Shown in pieces: positions 1 to 6,638 of a DNA stretch of 7,827 nucleotides. Where the stretch lies: the NCBI GenBank assembly GCA_937952995.1, contig CALFYB010000324.1, positions 1 to 7,827 on the forward strand. The letters run 5' to 3'. The DNA comes from an uncultured Caulobacteraceae bacterium (GTDB lineage Bacteria > Pseudomonadota > Alphaproteobacteria > Caulobacterales > Caulobacteraceae). A model generated the notes under the pieces. That model saw nothing but the letters and a program-made list of their open reading frames with translations, made no database searches and had not been told where the DNA came from. The stretch's first letter is position 1, and every line of letters begins with the position of its first letter. Position numbers and translations under genes: made by a program.

Positions 1-367
1 CAGTCACCATGCACCGCTCTGGACCCAAGGTGCTTGGGACGATCAGGACCGCATCAGAATTTGAACCAGCGCAGATCCAAGAACTGCCGCGCGACTCGAC
101 TCCAATGGTCTGGGCCCAACGCAGGTCATGGCAGGTACCGAACAGGTCGAGGCGGTAGAGGTCCTTAAGGCCAACACGGACATAGACCGCCTGATCGCCA
201 GCGTCTCTGAAGCTGCTCATATTGGCCGAATAGAAACATTGCCGGGGTGTGGCGGTCTTCGGCGCGGCCTTAGCCGGTTCGTCCGCCCACGCAGAGGGTG
301 CGACGGTCAAAGCTGACAGCAGGCCGCATAACACCAAGGCCTTACGGGTCGAGATATGCGCTGACAT
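1..367 (-). CDS. Secreted DUF6491-like protein (3' end outside window)
   Basis: The frame reads open on the minus strand from an ATG at 365-367 to the window edge, giving 122 residues with no stop, so the C-terminus is missing. Residues 1-28 form a signal peptide: basic start (H-I-S-T-R-K), hydrophobic core LVLCGLLSALTV, then AWA with likely cleavage after A28, so the product should be exported. The mature part has a CF near its start, then VYVRVG, LYRLDLFGTC, a WAQ and SRGSSWICAG, followed by IVP and GPERC. I recognise this pattern as DUF6491, small periplasmic proteins common in Caulobacterales; the function is unknown. At least four cysteines in the mature part could form disulfides. The start is supported by AAGGA at 377-381, 9 nt upstream. 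The gene lies 69 nt downstream of mnmC on the same strand and may be co-transcribed or use its own promoter. The gene call is firm; the family name comes from memory. Confidence 0.8.
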   Translation of the reverse strand, partial: MSAHISTRKALVLCGLLSALTVAPSAWADEPAKAAPKTATPRQCFYSANMSSFRDAGDQAVYVRVGLKDLYRLDLFGTCHDLRWAQTIGVESRGSSWICAGSNSDAVLIVPSTLGPERCMVT

Positions 368-375
368 ATGGGATG

Positions 376-403
376 ATCCTTAAGCTAAGCGCCCCTTAAG
401 GAT
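376..403. repeat. Perfect 9-bp inverted repeat over the DUF6491 gene leader
   Basis: ATCCTTAAG (376-384) and CTTAAGGAT (395-403) are exact reverse complements separated by 10 nt. The arm nearest the gene contains its Shine-Dalgarno sequence. No T-run follows on either strand, so this is not an intrinsic terminator. It could be an operator at the transcription start or an RNA hairpin that hides the ribosome binding site. Confidence 0.6.
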
Positions 404-405
404 TG

Positions 406-433
406 AAGATAGGCGCTTTAACGCCCGTGTAAA
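406..433 (-). promoter_or_regulatory. Candidate sigma70-type promoter for the DUF6491 gene
   Basis: On the minus strand TTTACA (428-433, 5 of 6 to TTGACA) is followed after 16 nt by TATCTT (406-411, 4 of 6 to TATAAT). Transcription would begin near 399-400, inside the distal arm of the inverted repeat. It sits directly after the mnmC stop codon. The match is moderate and could be chance. Confidence 0.4.
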
Positions 434-436
434 TGG

Positions 437-2266
437 TCACGACCGCCGCCGCTGGCGCTCTGCAAACCGTCCTGGCTCCAGCGCCTTGATCACTGCGCGG
501 GGGAGGGGCGATGGGCGGCCCAAGCTTATGGCGACCAGATGCTCTGCGAGTAGGGGAGCAAGGGTAAAGCCCCGCGAGCCCAGAGCGCCCAGAACCATCA
601 GGCCTGGCTGGTCGGGTATCTGACCAACGACGGGTAACTGGTCGGGAACCGTCGCTCTAAGGCTCGCCCGGGCCTGCACAGCGCGCCCCTCTAACTGGCC
701 CGCCAGAACGGGTAGGCCCGCCTCTAGGACGGCGCGGTTACGGTCATCGTCGCCCGCGCGGATATCGGTTTGGGTCTCGCCGCGATCGTGGGTGGCCCCA
801 TAGAGAACGCCTGAACGTGTCGGCACCGCATAACCGCCCCAAGCGGCGGCTGTGTTGAGAAGCGCGCCGCCCTCGGTCCAACTGGCTTGTCCCCTCACCG
901 GAACGAAGGGCAGGTCGTTCAGCAACAGGCTCGCTCCTGCCCCCGCTGTGACAAAGACCTGATCGACCTGGGCCAGTACGGTGCCCTGCCCATCGCGCAA
1001 GATCCATTGACCATCTGGCCGTCTTTGCAGACTGGACACAGCGCCTTGGATCACGGTGCCAAGCCAAGTTTGGAGAACCGACGAGGGCTCAAGGCTCAGG
1101 GCATGTGCCATCCATAGACCGCCGACATGAGCCGGTTCACCCAGCCGGTCGCTGGCATGGGCCACGTCCAGTCTCTCGAAATCCTGCGGCTCGAAGAGGT
1201 CCTGCTGGGCGACAATATCAAATCGCCGCGAATCAGCCGGAGCCGTCTCCAACTGCATCACGCCCTCGGCCAAGATCGCGTGGGGGGTCTCACGATGGTA
1301 GACGCCGAGAGCATGACGATAGGCCTGAGCATGCAGCATGCCCGCCACGCCTGCACCTGCATCAAGGCGAGGGGTCATAAGGGCCGCTGGATTGCCTGAT
1401 GCTCCAGCACCGACATGCTCAGCCTCGAACAGGTGGGTCCTTACTCCGGCTCGCTCGAAGGCCCGAACCATCGCCGCGCCAGCAATTCCGGCACCAATTA
1501 CAGCGACAACAGGCGAGCTATGTCGCGATTCACTTGGCGCGAGGCCGGGCCAAACTGCCTCTAGCCGTTCGCGTTTACGGCCAAAGCCGGGGCGTTTGTC
1601 GACCTTGAAGCCTTGCGCCGCGAGACCGCGCCGCACCGACCCTGCAACGGTAAAGGTGGCTAAGCGCGCGCTAGGTGCTGAATGGGCTGCGACCAGAGCC
1701 AAGACCTCGTCGCGCCACATTTGCGGATTTAGCGCTGGGGAAAATCCATCAAAGAACCAAGCATCGGCCATGCCGTTCCACGATTTGAGCGCGTCCTCGA
1801 CCTCCATCACAGCCACATCGATCACCACGCGAAGGTGCGGCAGGTCGATCCTATGGAAGCCACGCGCTTGGCCCGGCCACTGGGCAATTAGGAGCGCCGA
1901 AAGCTCAGCCAGTTCTGGCCATGTGCCTAAAGCCCTTGACGCCTCTTCGGCGGTGAGGGGATGGGCTTCGATGGAAAAGATATGCAGGTGCCCTTGCGAC
2001 GGACCATCAGCCTGCCAGAGCTGTAAAAGCGCCAGAATGTTTAATCCGGTGCCAAAGCCCAGCTCTGCGACAACAAAATTCGATCGGTCAGCCCAGGCCT
2101 TGGGCAGGCCGCAGCCTTCGAGAAAAACAGCGCGGGATTCAGCTAGGCCATCGGCGACCGAGAAATAGACGTCGCCATAGGTCTCTGAACGGGGAACGCC
2201 ATCCTGATCCCAGGCCAAAAGGGCGGGCGATACTAAGGTGCGGTCAGGGTCTAGGGGCGATGCCAT
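437..2266 (-). CDS. mnmC: Bifunctional tRNA wobble-uridine modification enzyme MnmC
   Basis: The 609-residue product has the two-domain layout of MnmC. The N-terminal domain (about 1-240) is a SAM-dependent methyltransferase: ELGFGTGLN at 68-76 is the SAM-binding loop, DGFSPALNPQMW at 173-184 the family signature, and PGFGRKRE at 226-233 closes the domain. The C-terminal domain (about 250-600) is an FAD-dependent oxidoreductase: GAGIAG at 258-263 is the dinucleotide-binding motif, RASLRATVPDQLPVVG at 533-548 and GALGSRGFTLAPL at 560-572 match the family's C-terminal motifs. In the known family, the FAD domain converts cmnm5(s2)U34 to nm5(s2)U34 and the methyltransferase makes mnm5(s2)U34 in certain cytoplasmic tRNAs. 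It is slightly shorter than the E. coli protein (about 670), with both domains intact. The ATG start lacks a strong Shine-Dalgarno sequence. The terminator of the upstream lipoprotein gene ends about 54 nt before this start, so mnmC needs its own promoter in that gap; I could not identify one. Confidence 0.95.
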   Translation of the reverse strand: MASPLDPDRTLVSPALLAWDQDGVPRSETYGDVYFSVADGLAESRAVFLEGCGLPKAWADRSNFVVAELGFGTGLNILALLQLWQADGPSQGHLHIFSIEAHPLTAEEASRALGTWPELAELSALLIAQWPGQARGFHRIDLPHLRVVIDVAVMEVEDALKSWNGMADAWFFDGFSPALNPQMWRDEVLALVAAHSAPSARLATFTVAGSVRRGLAAQGFKVDKRPGFGRKRERLEAVWPGLAPSESRHSSPVVAVIGAGIAGAAMVRAFERAGVRTHLFEAEHVGAGASGNPAALMTPRLDAGAGVAGMLHAQAYRHALGVYHRETPHAILAEGVMQLETAPADSRRFDIVAQQDLFEPQDFERLDVAHASDRLGEPAHVGGLWMAHALSLEPSSVLQTWLGTVIQGAVSSLQRRPDGQWILRDGQGTVLAQVDQVFVTAGAGASLLLNDLPFVPVRGQASWTEGGALLNTAAAWGGYAVPTRSGVLYGATHDRGETQTDIRAGDDDRNRAVLEAGLPVLAGQLEGRAVQARASLRATVPDQLPVVGQIPDQPGLMVLGALGSRGFTLAPLLAEHLVAISLGRPSPLPRAVIKALEPGRFAERQRRRS

Positions 2267-2320
2267 TGTGGTGATCTACCCCACGGCGCACGGGCTGAGA
2301 ATAGACAGGCTTCGACAACG

Positions 2321-2349
2321 AAAAAAGGCCGCCCCGAAGGACGGCCTTT
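2321..2349 (-). terminator. Strong intrinsic terminator of the lipoprotein gene
   Basis: Read on the minus strand, AAAGGCCG pairs exactly with CGGCCTTT. The stem extends through a U-G wobble and two more C-G pairs to a TTCG tetraloop, about 11 bp in all, and is followed by six Ts (2321-2326). It lies 28 nt after the lipoprotein stop codon and before mnmC, so the two genes should be separate transcription units. Confidence 0.9.
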
Positions 2350-2376
2350 CTCATAAGTTTCGCGGTTAGGCGAAGC

Positions 2377-2595
2377 TTAGTGCTTTTCAGCTGCGGCAGT
2401 CGCATCAGCTGGAGCAGCAGCTGCGTCAGTAGCAGCGGCAGCAGCAGCAGCGTCAGAAGCAGGAGCAGCCGATTCGGCCACAGCTTCGGTAGCAGCTTCA
2501 GCTGGCTTTTCAGCAGGCTTGCCGCAAGCGGCGACAGTGAGAGCAGCGACGGCAGCGCCGGCGACGAGCAGTTTGCGAAGAACTTCGGAGGTCAT
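2377..2595 (-). CDS. Small alanine-rich lipoprotein
   Basis: This 72-residue protein starts with a lipoprotein signal peptide: R7 and K8, hydrophobic core LLVAGAAVAALTV, then the lipobox VAAC with C24 as the lipidation site. The residue after the cysteine is Gly, not Asp, so it is probably sorted to the outer membrane if the E. coli +2 rule applies. The mature part (25-72) is low complexity, almost only Ala with Glu, Asp, Pro, Thr and Lys (KPAEKPAEAATEA, then runs of Ala), with no recognisable fold. I do not know a function. AGGGGA at 2604-2609 serves as ribosome binding site about 8 nt before the ATG. GCTACAAC at 2616-2623 (minus strand) fits the caulobacterial housekeeping -10 pattern GCTANAWC, but I see no -35 at the usual distance. 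Alanine codons are mostly GCT, unlike the GCC/GCG-rich neighbours; with the strong terminator this suggests high expression. An abundant envelope lipoprotein is an inference. Confidence 0.8.
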   Translation of the reverse strand: MTSEVLRKLLVAGAAVAALTVAACGKPAEKPAEAATEAVAESAAPASDAAAAAAATDAAAAPADATAAAEKH

Positions 2596-2722
2596 ATGCC
2601 TGGTCCCCTTAGGAGGTTGTAGCGCGACAGTTGCAATCGCGCCTTAGGCCCCAATAACCCGAGATTGGATCATTAGGCAAGGATTCGATTGGTCCGCCAC
2701 CCATGAATATGCCGTCATATGC

Positions 2723-2738
2723 AAAACACGCAAGCGTG
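2723..2738 (-). terminator. Short hairpin with T4, possible secondary terminator
   Basis: On the minus strand CACG pairs with CGTG (CACGCTTGCGTG) and is followed by TTTT. It lies about 50 nt downstream of the motA stop codon and 30 nt past a first hairpin, so it could be a back-up stop. The stem is only 4-5 bp. Confidence 0.25.
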
Positions 2739-2767
2739 ATCTGCTCTAAAAACCAACTTACGATGCT

Positions 2768-2783
2768 AAAAAGCCACCATGGC
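2768..2783 (-). terminator. Short hairpin with T5 after motA
   Basis: On the minus strand GCCA-TGG-TGGC is followed at once by five Ts (2768-2772), starting 8 nt after the motA stop codon. Position and T-run suit an intrinsic terminator. The 4-bp stem is weak, so termination may be partial. Confidence 0.4.
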
Positions 2784-2791
2784 GGGGAGAA

Positions 2792-3658
2792 TTAGACATT
2801 TGGAATGGCACCGAGGGCCTCTTCCATCTCCAAAAAGCTGGGTTGAGAATCGCTTGGCACGTTTCCGCGGCCAATTTCGACCGAGATTTGCGCCGCATTG
2901 CCGTGAAGGTGAGCCACGAGGACGGCTTGGATGATCTTGTAAAAGGCCCCCTCCTCGTCGATCACCGCCTTCAATCGCGATGCGAAAGGTCCGACGAGCC
3001 CATAGGCGAGGAACACCCCGAGGAAGGTTCCGACCAGAGCGCTACCGATCATCGCCCCGAGCACTGCGGGCGGCTCCGTAATCGAGCCCATGGTCTTAAT
3101 AACGCCGAGCACGGCGGCCACGATCCCGAGGGCAGGCAGGGCATCGGCGAGATTTTGCAGGGCGTGGGATGGCTCAAGCGCTTCGTGATGGTGCTTTTCG
3201 AGCTGCTTTTCCATCGCATCTTCGACCTGGTGTGGGTCTTCAAGATTCATCGTCATCATGCGCAGCGTGTCGCAGATGAAATCCACCGCGAAATGGTCCT
3301 TAACGATCTTTGGGAACCGCGAGAAGATTGTGCTGTCTTCGGGCTTTTCGATATGGCTTTCCAAAGCGATAACGCCTTTGGACTTCATGGTCTTGGTCAA
3401 GAGGAACAGCAGGGACAAGAGATCCGTATAGTCGCTGGCCTTCCATTTGGGGCCTGCTACGGCCTTGCCCAGTCCGCCTCCGGTGGCCTTGATGGTCGAA
3501 AGGCTGTTGCTGATCAGGAAGGCGGCAATGCCTGCGCCGCCAATGGTCATCATCTCGTGGGGCGCAGCCTCGATGATCACGGCCATATTCCCGCCAGTCA
3601 TGATGTAGGTGCCAAACACAGCTCCAAACAGGAGAGCAATGCCAATTAACTGGAACAT
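2792..3658 (-). CDS. motA: Flagellar motor stator protein MotA
   Basis: The 288-residue product is MotA, the inner-membrane stator subunit that with MotB conducts ions and turns the flagellar rotor. Four membrane segments are visible: about 2-20 (FQLIGIALLFGAVFGTYIM), 36-55, 173-192 (ALPALGIVAAVLGVIKTMG) and 205-225 (ALVGTFLGVFLAYGLVGP). A large cytoplasmic loop lies between the second and third. P175 and P224 correspond to the conserved prolines P173 and P222 of E. coli. In the loop, E100 aligns with E98 and K92 with R90, the rotor-contacting charges, the latter a conservative change. The C-terminal SVEIGRG and PSFLEMEEAL are typical. The frame is open 35 codons further upstream to 3763, but that part is hydrophilic and unlike the family, whose members begin at the first membrane segment; the ATG at 3656-3658 is therefore chosen, with only a weak GGGA about 12 nt upstream. 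No motB is present in the window; in Caulobacter the two genes are also unlinked. Confidence 0.95.
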   Translation of the reverse strand: MFQLIGIALLFGAVFGTYIMTGGNMAVIIEAAPHEMMTIGGAGIAAFLISNSLSTIKATGGGLGKAVAGPKWKASDYTDLLSLLFLLTKTMKSKGVIALESHIEKPEDSTIFSRFPKIVKDHFAVDFICDTLRMMTMNLEDPHQVEDAMEKQLEKHHHEALEPSHALQNLADALPALGIVAAVLGVIKTMGSITEPPAVLGAMIGSALVGTFLGVFLAYGLVGPFASRLKAVIDEEGAFYKIIQAVLVAHLHGNAAQISVEIGRGNVPSDSQPSFLEMEEALGAIPNV

Positions 3659-3704
3659 GGTCTGAAAATCCCAACGATGATCCCGCTTTGTGCGCTCGAA
3701 ATGC

Positions 3705-3776
3705 TTAATTTGGAGTTTGCGCAACTCATGGAATGCTTCCGCTAGAGTGTTGCCGCGGCACAAGGTCCCAAATTAA
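3705..3776. repeat. Widely spaced 9-bp inverted repeat between motA and the MFS gene
   Basis: TTAATTTGG (3705-3713) and CCAAATTAA (3768-3776) are exact reverse complements. Their centres are 63 bp apart, close to six helical turns, in the divergent promoter region. A perfect 10-bp palindrome TGCCGCGGCA (3751-3760) lies between them. These may be paired regulator sites; no known regulator is assigned. Confidence 0.45.
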
Positions 3777-3826
3777 TTGTTCTGGTGCCGTTTGCGGGGG
3801 CCGACCACGCGTCTATGGTGCTGGCC

Positions 3827-5161
3827 ATGAGCCGCCCCCTTGATCCTTTGCGCCGTTTTGCCGGCCGTTTGCCCTCTACGCCTGAGCAGACCCGCCGCCG
3901 ATCCTTTACCATCCTGTTCTGCGTTTTGATGAGCGTTGCCGCGGGCAACACCTCGATGCAGTCGGTTCTTCCCGCCATCGGCCGCGAGATCGGCATTCGC
4001 GACACGCTGATCGCGGCCATCTTCACGATGTCGGCTCTGTTCTGGACCCTTACCGCACCCTTTTGGGCAAAACGATCCGACAAGGTCGGCCGCAAGAAGA
4101 TGGTGGTGACAGGGCTCGCAGGCTTTGGCGTTTCGATGCTTGGCTTTGCCCTTGTGGTGCTGGCCGGCCTGAACAAGCTGGCCTTGCCGATGGTGATCTT
4201 TGCCGGGGCCGCGATGACCCGGGCGATTTTCGGTCTGGTCGGTTCCGCCTCCAACCCTGCCGCCCAGGCCTATGTCGCGGATCGCTCCGAACGGTTCGAG
4301 CGCACCGGGGCCTTGGCCACGCTCGCCTCAGCCTTCGGGCTGGGCACCATTTTAGGTCCTGCCGTCGCGCCCCTGTTCGTCCTGCCCATGGTTGGCCTGT
4401 CCGGCCCGATGTTTGCCTTTGCGACTGTGGCCTTTGTTATGATGGTCGTTGTGCAGATCGGCCTGCCCGATGACGGCCCAGAATCTCGGGCCGCTTGGGC
4501 CGACAAGGTAAAGGCTCAGGCTTTAGAGCCAAAGACTAAGCGCAAGATAGGTCTGTGGCGCGATCCGCGCATGACGCCCTTCATTATTTACGGATTTTTG
4601 GTCGGTTCTGCTCAGGCCATTAACGGCCAGACCCTCGGCTTCTTGATCATCGACAAGATGGGCGTGTCTCCGGCTCAGGCCTCCGGTTATACGGGCGTGG
4701 CCATGATGGCCGGTGCGGTCGCAGGCCTCTTGGCCCAGTGGGGCCTGATCCGGATGCTGCGAATTGGCCCCAGACAGCTGATGCGCTGGGGGGCGGGCTT
4801 GGCGGCCCTTGGCAATGTGATGATGGCCTTGGCACCCAACTACGCCACCGTGGTCACGGCCTTCGCCCTAACCAGCCTCGGCTATGGCTTTGGTCGTCCT
4901 GGCTTTACCGCAGGCTCGTCCTTGGCCGTTGATCAGACCGAGCAGGGAGAGGTGGCCGGAGCCATCACCGCCGTAAACGGTGCCTGCTATATCATCGCGC
5001 CAGTCTTTGGCGTGATGCTTTACGAGTTCAAGGGGCCGCTGCCCTATGCCTTTAATGTCGTCGTTCTGATCGCGCTGTTGGGTTTTGCTTTCCGCAATCC
5101 GACCCTGAAGGCCGTTGGTGAGGATCTGGCCGAGACCGACCCCACCATTAATGACGCCTAG
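3827..5161 (+). CDS. Major facilitator superfamily transporter, drug-efflux (DHA1) type
   Basis: The product is about 444 residues and strongly hydrophobic, with the spacing expected for 12 membrane segments and a central hydrophilic loop (about 212-248). AKRSDKVGRK at 82-91, after the second segment, is a form of MFS motif A. GLGTILGPAVAP at 171-182 in the fifth segment resembles motif C, which marks proton-coupled antiporters. In the second half GYGFGRPGFTAGSSLAVDQTEQGEVAG (about 352-378) resembles TetA-like exporters. I infer an inner-membrane proton/drug or metabolite exporter; the substrate cannot be read from sequence. The start is uncertain: ATG at 3827, ATG at 3815 and GTG at 3785 are in frame and none has a convincing ribosome binding site (GGGGG at 3796-3800 is 14 nt before 3815). 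I chose 3827 because it leaves a short basic N-terminus before the first segment. It is divergent from motA and its TAG overlaps the stop of the transglycosylase gene. Confidence 0.88.
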   Translation: MSRPLDPLRRFAGRLPSTPEQTRRRSFTILFCVLMSVAAGNTSMQSVLPAIGREIGIRDTLIAAIFTMSALFWTLTAPFWAKRSDKVGRKKMVVTGLAGFGVSMLGFALVVLAGLNKLALPMVIFAGAAMTRAIFGLVGSASNPAAQAYVADRSERFERTGALATLASAFGLGTILGPAVAPLFVLPMVGLSGPMFAFATVAFVMMVVVQIGLPDDGPESRAAWADKVKAQALEPKTKRKIGLWRDPRMTPFIIYGFLVGSAQAINGQTLGFLIIDKMGVSPAQASGYTGVAMMAGAVAGLLAQWGLIRMLRIGPRQLMRWGAGLAALGNVMMALAPNYATVVTAFALTSLGYGFGRPGFTAGSSLAVDQTEQGEVAGAITAVNGACYIIAPVFGVMLYEFKGPLPYAFNVVVLIALLGFAFRNPTLKAVGEDLAETDPTINDA

Positions 5162-6438
5162 GATGGCAGCATCAGTGCCGAGGCCATAAGGGCTTGGACC
5201 CCCTCAAGGGTTAGATAACCATCGGCGGGAACGCCCACTGAACGCTGCCAAGACCGCAGAGCCTTGCGGGTGCGAAGGCCAATGACGCCATCGGCCTCGC
5301 CGACATCGTAGCCCAACTGCGCCAGCGCCATTTGCGCGCCAAATCGATCCGCATTGCTGAGTGGCACCTCGACGGGCCAAGGCGTAACCAACGGTGCGGC
5401 ACCTGCGATCCGGTCGGCAAGCAGACCTACCGCCAAGGCATAGGCCATCGCATTATTGTAGCTTCGAATGGCAAAGTGATTGGCAAAGACCAAGAAGGCA
5501 GGGCCCTTGGCACCGGCCGGCAAGATCAGGCTGGCGGCCAGACCTTGATCGGCCAAGGCCCATCCCCAGCCATCTGCGGGTCGCACGCCCAGCCCTGACC
5601 AGACATTGGCCGATTGGTTGGGGCCTTCGGATAGGCCCACATCGAACCCCTGCGGCAGGAGCACTTCGCGTGCCCAAGGCTGACCGGGTCTCCAGCCCCC
5701 CTTGCCCAACAGGTTGGCTGCTGAGGCGAGGCCATCGGTAGATGAGCCCCAAATATCGCGCCTGCCGTCGCCATCAAAATCCAAGGCCGTACTGACATAG
5801 GTCTCTGGCAAGAACTGGGTCTGACCCATGGCCCCGGCCCAAGAGCCCTTTAATTGCTCACGGCTCGCCTCTGCGGTTGAGATGATCCTCAGCGCTGCAA
5901 AGAGCTGCGCCTCCGCCCACGCGCGGCGGCGACCTTGCGCGGCCAAGGTGGCCATGGAGCGGATCACATCATACTGACCCATCACCGCACCAAAGCCGGT
6001 CTCCACGCCCCAGATGGCGATCAGGACCTGACCGGGCACACCGAAGCGCTCTTCCATTGATGACAGAAAGGGCAGGGTTGAGCGCCGTGCCTGACCCATG
6101 GCGATACGGTCGTCTGCCACCACGCCTCGGATATAGTCACCGATGGGCTTGGACAGTTCAGGCTGGCGCCGATCAAGGCCCAAGACCCGCGGATCGGGCG
6201 TCAATCCGGCCAATTCCCGTGTCAGCAACTCGGACGACCAACCGCCCGCGACAGCGCGGCTTTTAAAATCAGCCAACCAGGCGTCAAAGATCGGGTCACC
6301 GGAGGTTTGGGGCAGGGCAGGACTTACGGGAACCGGCACGCCGTCGGGACCCATGGTCGGTGCCTGCGCGAGCGCCGTCTGAGGCAGGCCCACAGCCAAA
6401 GAGGCCCCCGAGAGGCGGATGAAAAGACGCCGATCCAT
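5158..6438 (-). CDS. MltB-type lytic murein transglycosylase with peptidoglycan-binding domain
   Basis: This 426-residue exported enzyme should cleave the MurNAc-GlcNAc bond of peptidoglycan with formation of 1,6-anhydroMurNAc. Residues 1-24 form a signal peptide; MDRRLFIRLSG fits a twin-arginine (RR-x-F-I) motif and ALA at 22-24 a cleavage site. The catalytic domain (about 45-345) contains GVPGQVLIAIWGVETGFG, with E146 as the predicted catalytic acid. GAMGQTQFLP at 202-211, DFDGDGRRDIW at 220-230 and SYNNAMAYALAVG at 326-338 are further MltB-family motifs. A C-terminal PG_binding_1 domain follows (about 372-410: LAQLGYDVGEADGVIGLRTRKAL). The frame extends 19 codons upstream to a TTG at 6495, but the ATG at 6436-6438 sits at the head of the signal peptide and has AAGGG a few bases before it. 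The gene converges on the MFS gene with a 4-bp overlap and diverges from rpmJ. E. coli MltB is a lipoprotein; this one lacks a lipobox and should be soluble in the periplasm. Confidence 0.93.
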   Translation of the reverse strand: MDRRLFIRLSGASLAVGLPQTALAQAPTMGPDGVPVPVSPALPQTSGDPIFDAWLADFKSRAVAGGWSSELLTRELAGLTPDPRVLGLDRRQPELSKPIGDYIRGVVADDRIAMGQARRSTLPFLSSMEERFGVPGQVLIAIWGVETGFGAVMGQYDVIRSMATLAAQGRRRAWAEAQLFAALRIISTAEASREQLKGSWAGAMGQTQFLPETYVSTALDFDGDGRRDIWGSSTDGLASAANLLGKGGWRPGQPWAREVLLPQGFDVGLSEGPNQSANVWSGLGVRPADGWGWALADQGLAASLILPAGAKGPAFLVFANHFAIRSYNNAMAYALAVGLLADRIAGAAPLVTPWPVEVPLSNADRFGAQMALAQLGYDVGEADGVIGLRTRKALRSWQRSVGVPADGYLTLEGVQALMASALMLPS

Positions 6439-6534
6439 AGGCCCTTGTCTAAAGCGGCTCGCACGGGTCTGGCAATCACAAGCCTGTGCGGTCAAAATTC
6501 ATGCACCTTCGGGGCGTCGATGCGCTCCTGATGA

Positions 6535-6563
6535 TTGACTCACGGCTTAGCCGAACCTATACA
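6535..6563 (+). promoter_or_regulatory. Sigma70-type promoter for rpmJ
   Basis: TTGACT (6535-6540, 5 of 6) and TATACA (6558-6563, 4 of 6) are separated by exactly 17 nt. Transcription would start near 6570, leaving a leader of about 70 nt before rpmJ. The spacer holds the interrupted palindrome GGCTTAGCC (6544-6552), which might be a protein-binding site. This is the best promoter match I found in the window. Confidence 0.6.
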
Positions 6564-6638
6564 CCCCGCTCCTTATCCACCGGACAGGGCCCGCCCGACT
6601 TGCGCAGGGACTGTTCGAGAGCCAAACGAGAAGACGTT

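Noticed and set aside
128..316. Plus-strand 62-codon ORF at the left end
   Set aside because: It lies antisense to the secreted DUF6491-like gene, which has a signal peptide, ribosome binding site and recognisable motifs; the plus-strand frame has none.
1338..2168. Long plus-strand ORF (276 codons) inside mnmC
   Set aside because: It is the antisense shadow of mnmC in GC-rich DNA: Arg/Pro/Ser/Ala-rich, no recognisable domain and no plausible ribosome binding site.
2380..2622. Serine-rich plus-strand ORF over the lipoprotein gene
   Set aside because: Poly-Ser results from reading the GCT/AGC repeat on the other strand; the minus-strand frame has a lipobox, ribosome binding site and terminator.
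2843..3649. Long plus-strand ORF (268 codons) opposite motA
   Set aside because: The minus-strand frame is unmistakably MotA; the plus-strand protein has no family features and is a complementary-frame artefact.
3659..3763. Open reading frame extension adding 35 codons to the N-terminus of MotA
   Set aside because: The extra segment is hydrophilic and charged, MotA proteins begin at the first membrane segment, and the extension covers the divergent promoter region with its inverted repeat.
3659..3826. Sigma54-type (GG-N10-GC) promoter upstream of motA
   Set aside because: I looked for TGGCAC-N5-TTGC on the minus strand and found only partial matches with the wrong spacing.
3742..4254. Minus-strand ORF of 170 codons over the start of the MFS gene
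   Set aside because: It is a shadow of the MFS gene's clear membrane-protein frame, with low-complexity composition and no domain.
6467..6495. TTGACC at 6490-6495 (minus strand) as -35 of a transglycosylase promoter
   Set aside because: No acceptable -10 occurs at 16-18 nt (CCAGAC at 17 nt) and no caulobacterial -10 at shorter spacing.
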